Source: JBLHUT01 sp047629975
GTDB taxonomy: Bacteria > Pseudomonadota > Alphaproteobacteria > Rhodobacterales > Rhodobacteraceae
NCBI GenBank assembly: GCA_047629975.1
Contig: JBLHUT010000041.1
Location: 1 to 16,769, forward strand
Length of the DNA stretch: 16,769 nucleotides
Direction of reading: 5' to 3'
The notes under the pieces are model-generated. The model worked only from the letters and a program-made list of their open reading frames with translations. It searched no databases and was not told where the DNA came from. The position numbers and the translations under genes are program-made. How positions within the stretch are numbered: position 1 is the stretch's first letter; each line of letters begins with the position of its first letter. Below are positions 16,291-16,769 of this stretch, piece by piece.

Positions 16291-16474
16291 GCCCAAACAT
16301 TTGGTTGAGCCGATGCTCGACATCACTGATGTCGCAGCGACCTGTCGTGTCTCAGAGAAGACAGTACGCCGCTGGATTAAGGCCGGCGATTTGCCCGCCG
16401 CACGCCTTGGAAATCAATGGCGCATCTTACCACGCGACCTCAGAACCTTCGTTCTGGAGCGGATGTGCCGATGA
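16280..16474 (+). CDS. Excisionase-family helix-turn-helix DNA-binding protein
   Basis: I chose the ATG at 16280 (product 64 residues) because AAGGGA at 16268-16273 gives a ribosome binding site with 6-base spacing; an upstream in-frame ATG at 16193 lies inside the 58-residue ORF. Residues about 14-60 form a MerR/excisionase-type winged helix-turn-helix (HTH_17 kind): L-D-I-T-D-V-A-A-T-C-R-V-S-E-K-T-V-R-R-W, then I-K-A-G-D-L-P-A, and R-L-G-N-Q-W-R-I. Such proteins bind DNA as recombination directionality factors or small regulators. A possible integrase start lies 167 bases downstream, which supports an excision or regulatory role. The domain call is strong; the exact role is inferred. Confidence 0.85.
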   Translation: MASKPKHLVEPMLDITDVAATCRVSEKTVRRWIKAGDLPAARLGNQWRILPRDLRTFVLERMCR

Positions 16475-16513
16475 CCAGATCTGTCCAATCATGTCTAGCA
16501 TTTTCAGTGATTT

Positions 16514-16523
16514 ACACATGTGT
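16514..16523. repeat. Perfect 10-base palindrome ACACATGTGT
   Basis: It lies between the helix-turn-helix gene and the partial gene at 16641, next to the GGACAG half-site at 16526-16531. It is a candidate operator; palindromes this short can also occur by chance. Confidence 0.35.
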
Positions 16524-16640
16524 CGGGACAGCGTGCCTGCACAATCACATCCGGATTACTATGCTACGGTTTCCCGAAGGGGATCTGTTGTCCACCCGTG
16601 GCCATCCGAGGACAGCCCTATACATGAGGATTGCTACCCG

Positions 16641-16769
16641 ATGACTGATGATACAACTCCGCCGGCTCCTGTCAGCCCATTCGTTGCCCCCGAGACGCGG
16701 ATGCTTGATAGCGTGATTGAACAGATCGATGGCATGACAGATCTCAAGCCAACACGCCGGCGAGATCTC
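16641..16769 (+). CDS. N-terminus of a possible site-specific integrase (3' end outside window)
   Basis: Only the first 43 codons are present. TGAGGA at 16625-16630 is a good ribosome binding site, 10 bases before the ATG. The start is Pro-rich (T-T-P-P-A-P-V-S-P-F-V-A-P-E) and leads into a helix I-E-Q-I-D-G-M-T-D-L with a following P-T-R-R-R-D-L. From memory this resembles the beginning of the N-terminal arm-binding domain in Rhodobacterales tyrosine recombinases, and the excisionase-like gene just upstream fits that. The catalytic domain is not in the window, so the call is tentative. That a gene starts here is fairly likely. Confidence 0.45.
   Translation, partial: MTDDTTPPAPVSPFVAPETRMLDSVIEQIDGMTDLKPTRRRDL

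Noticed and set aside
1..16769. tRNA, CRISPR array or type VI secretion core genes
   Set aside because: I looked for these because of the PpkA-like vWA protein and the possible integrase. I saw no cloverleaf pattern, no regularly spaced repeats and no sheath, baseplate or TssJLM-type gene.

Overview
The window is moderately GC-rich DNA. Every gene I can support lies on the + strand. Codon usage, the style of the insertion-sequence transposase and the small helix-turn-helix gene all suggest an alphaproteobacterium, most likely of the Rhodobacterales (Roseobacter) group. That placement is inferred from recalled sequence style, not from a marker gene.

Region 1 (1-12999) is one tightly packed operon that begins upstream of the window. 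Its genes are separated by 0-17 bases or overlap by 4. In order they are: the C-terminal part of a membrane-anchored protein with a YfaP/DUF2135-like domain (probably the SrfA-like member); SrfB, an actin/Hsp70-like ATPase; SrfC, a dynamin-like P-loop GTPase; a single-pass membrane protein with a Sel1/TPR-like C-terminus; an exported SH3-like plus von Willebrand A (vWA) protein resembling the non-kinase half of PpkA; an ABC ATPase and an FtsX/MacB/LolCDE-type permease; and an exported formylglycine-generating-enzyme-like (FGE) protein without catalytic cysteines. Region 2 (about 13029-13533) is a decayed IS3-family remnant with a frameshift. Region 3 (13599-14863) holds two translationally coupled coiled-coil lipoproteins followed by a clear intrinsic terminator (14869-14910).

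My reading is that regions 1 and 3 were once one envelope-associated system: two cytoplasmic NTPases (SrfB, SrfC), inner-membrane anchors, an ABC export or lipoprotein-handling module, periplasmic vWA and FGE-like scaffold proteins, and outer-membrane lipoproteins. The srfABC genes are known as virulence-associated genes in enterobacteria, but to my knowledge the molecular job of the wider gene set is not established. This is the best candidate in the window for an under-described system.

Region 4 (14911-16769) is different in character. It has an AT-rich regulatory stretch with repeated inverted motifs, a 94-residue protein of uncertain type, a hypothetical protein of about 194 residues, two hairpins, a 58-residue ORF coupled to an excisionase-type helix-turn-helix protein, an unlikely 57-residue ORF, and the start of what may be an integrase gene cut by the window end. 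It looks like the edge of a mobile or accessory segment. No gap without a gene exceeds 300 bases. I saw no tRNA, rRNA, CRISPR array or replication origin.
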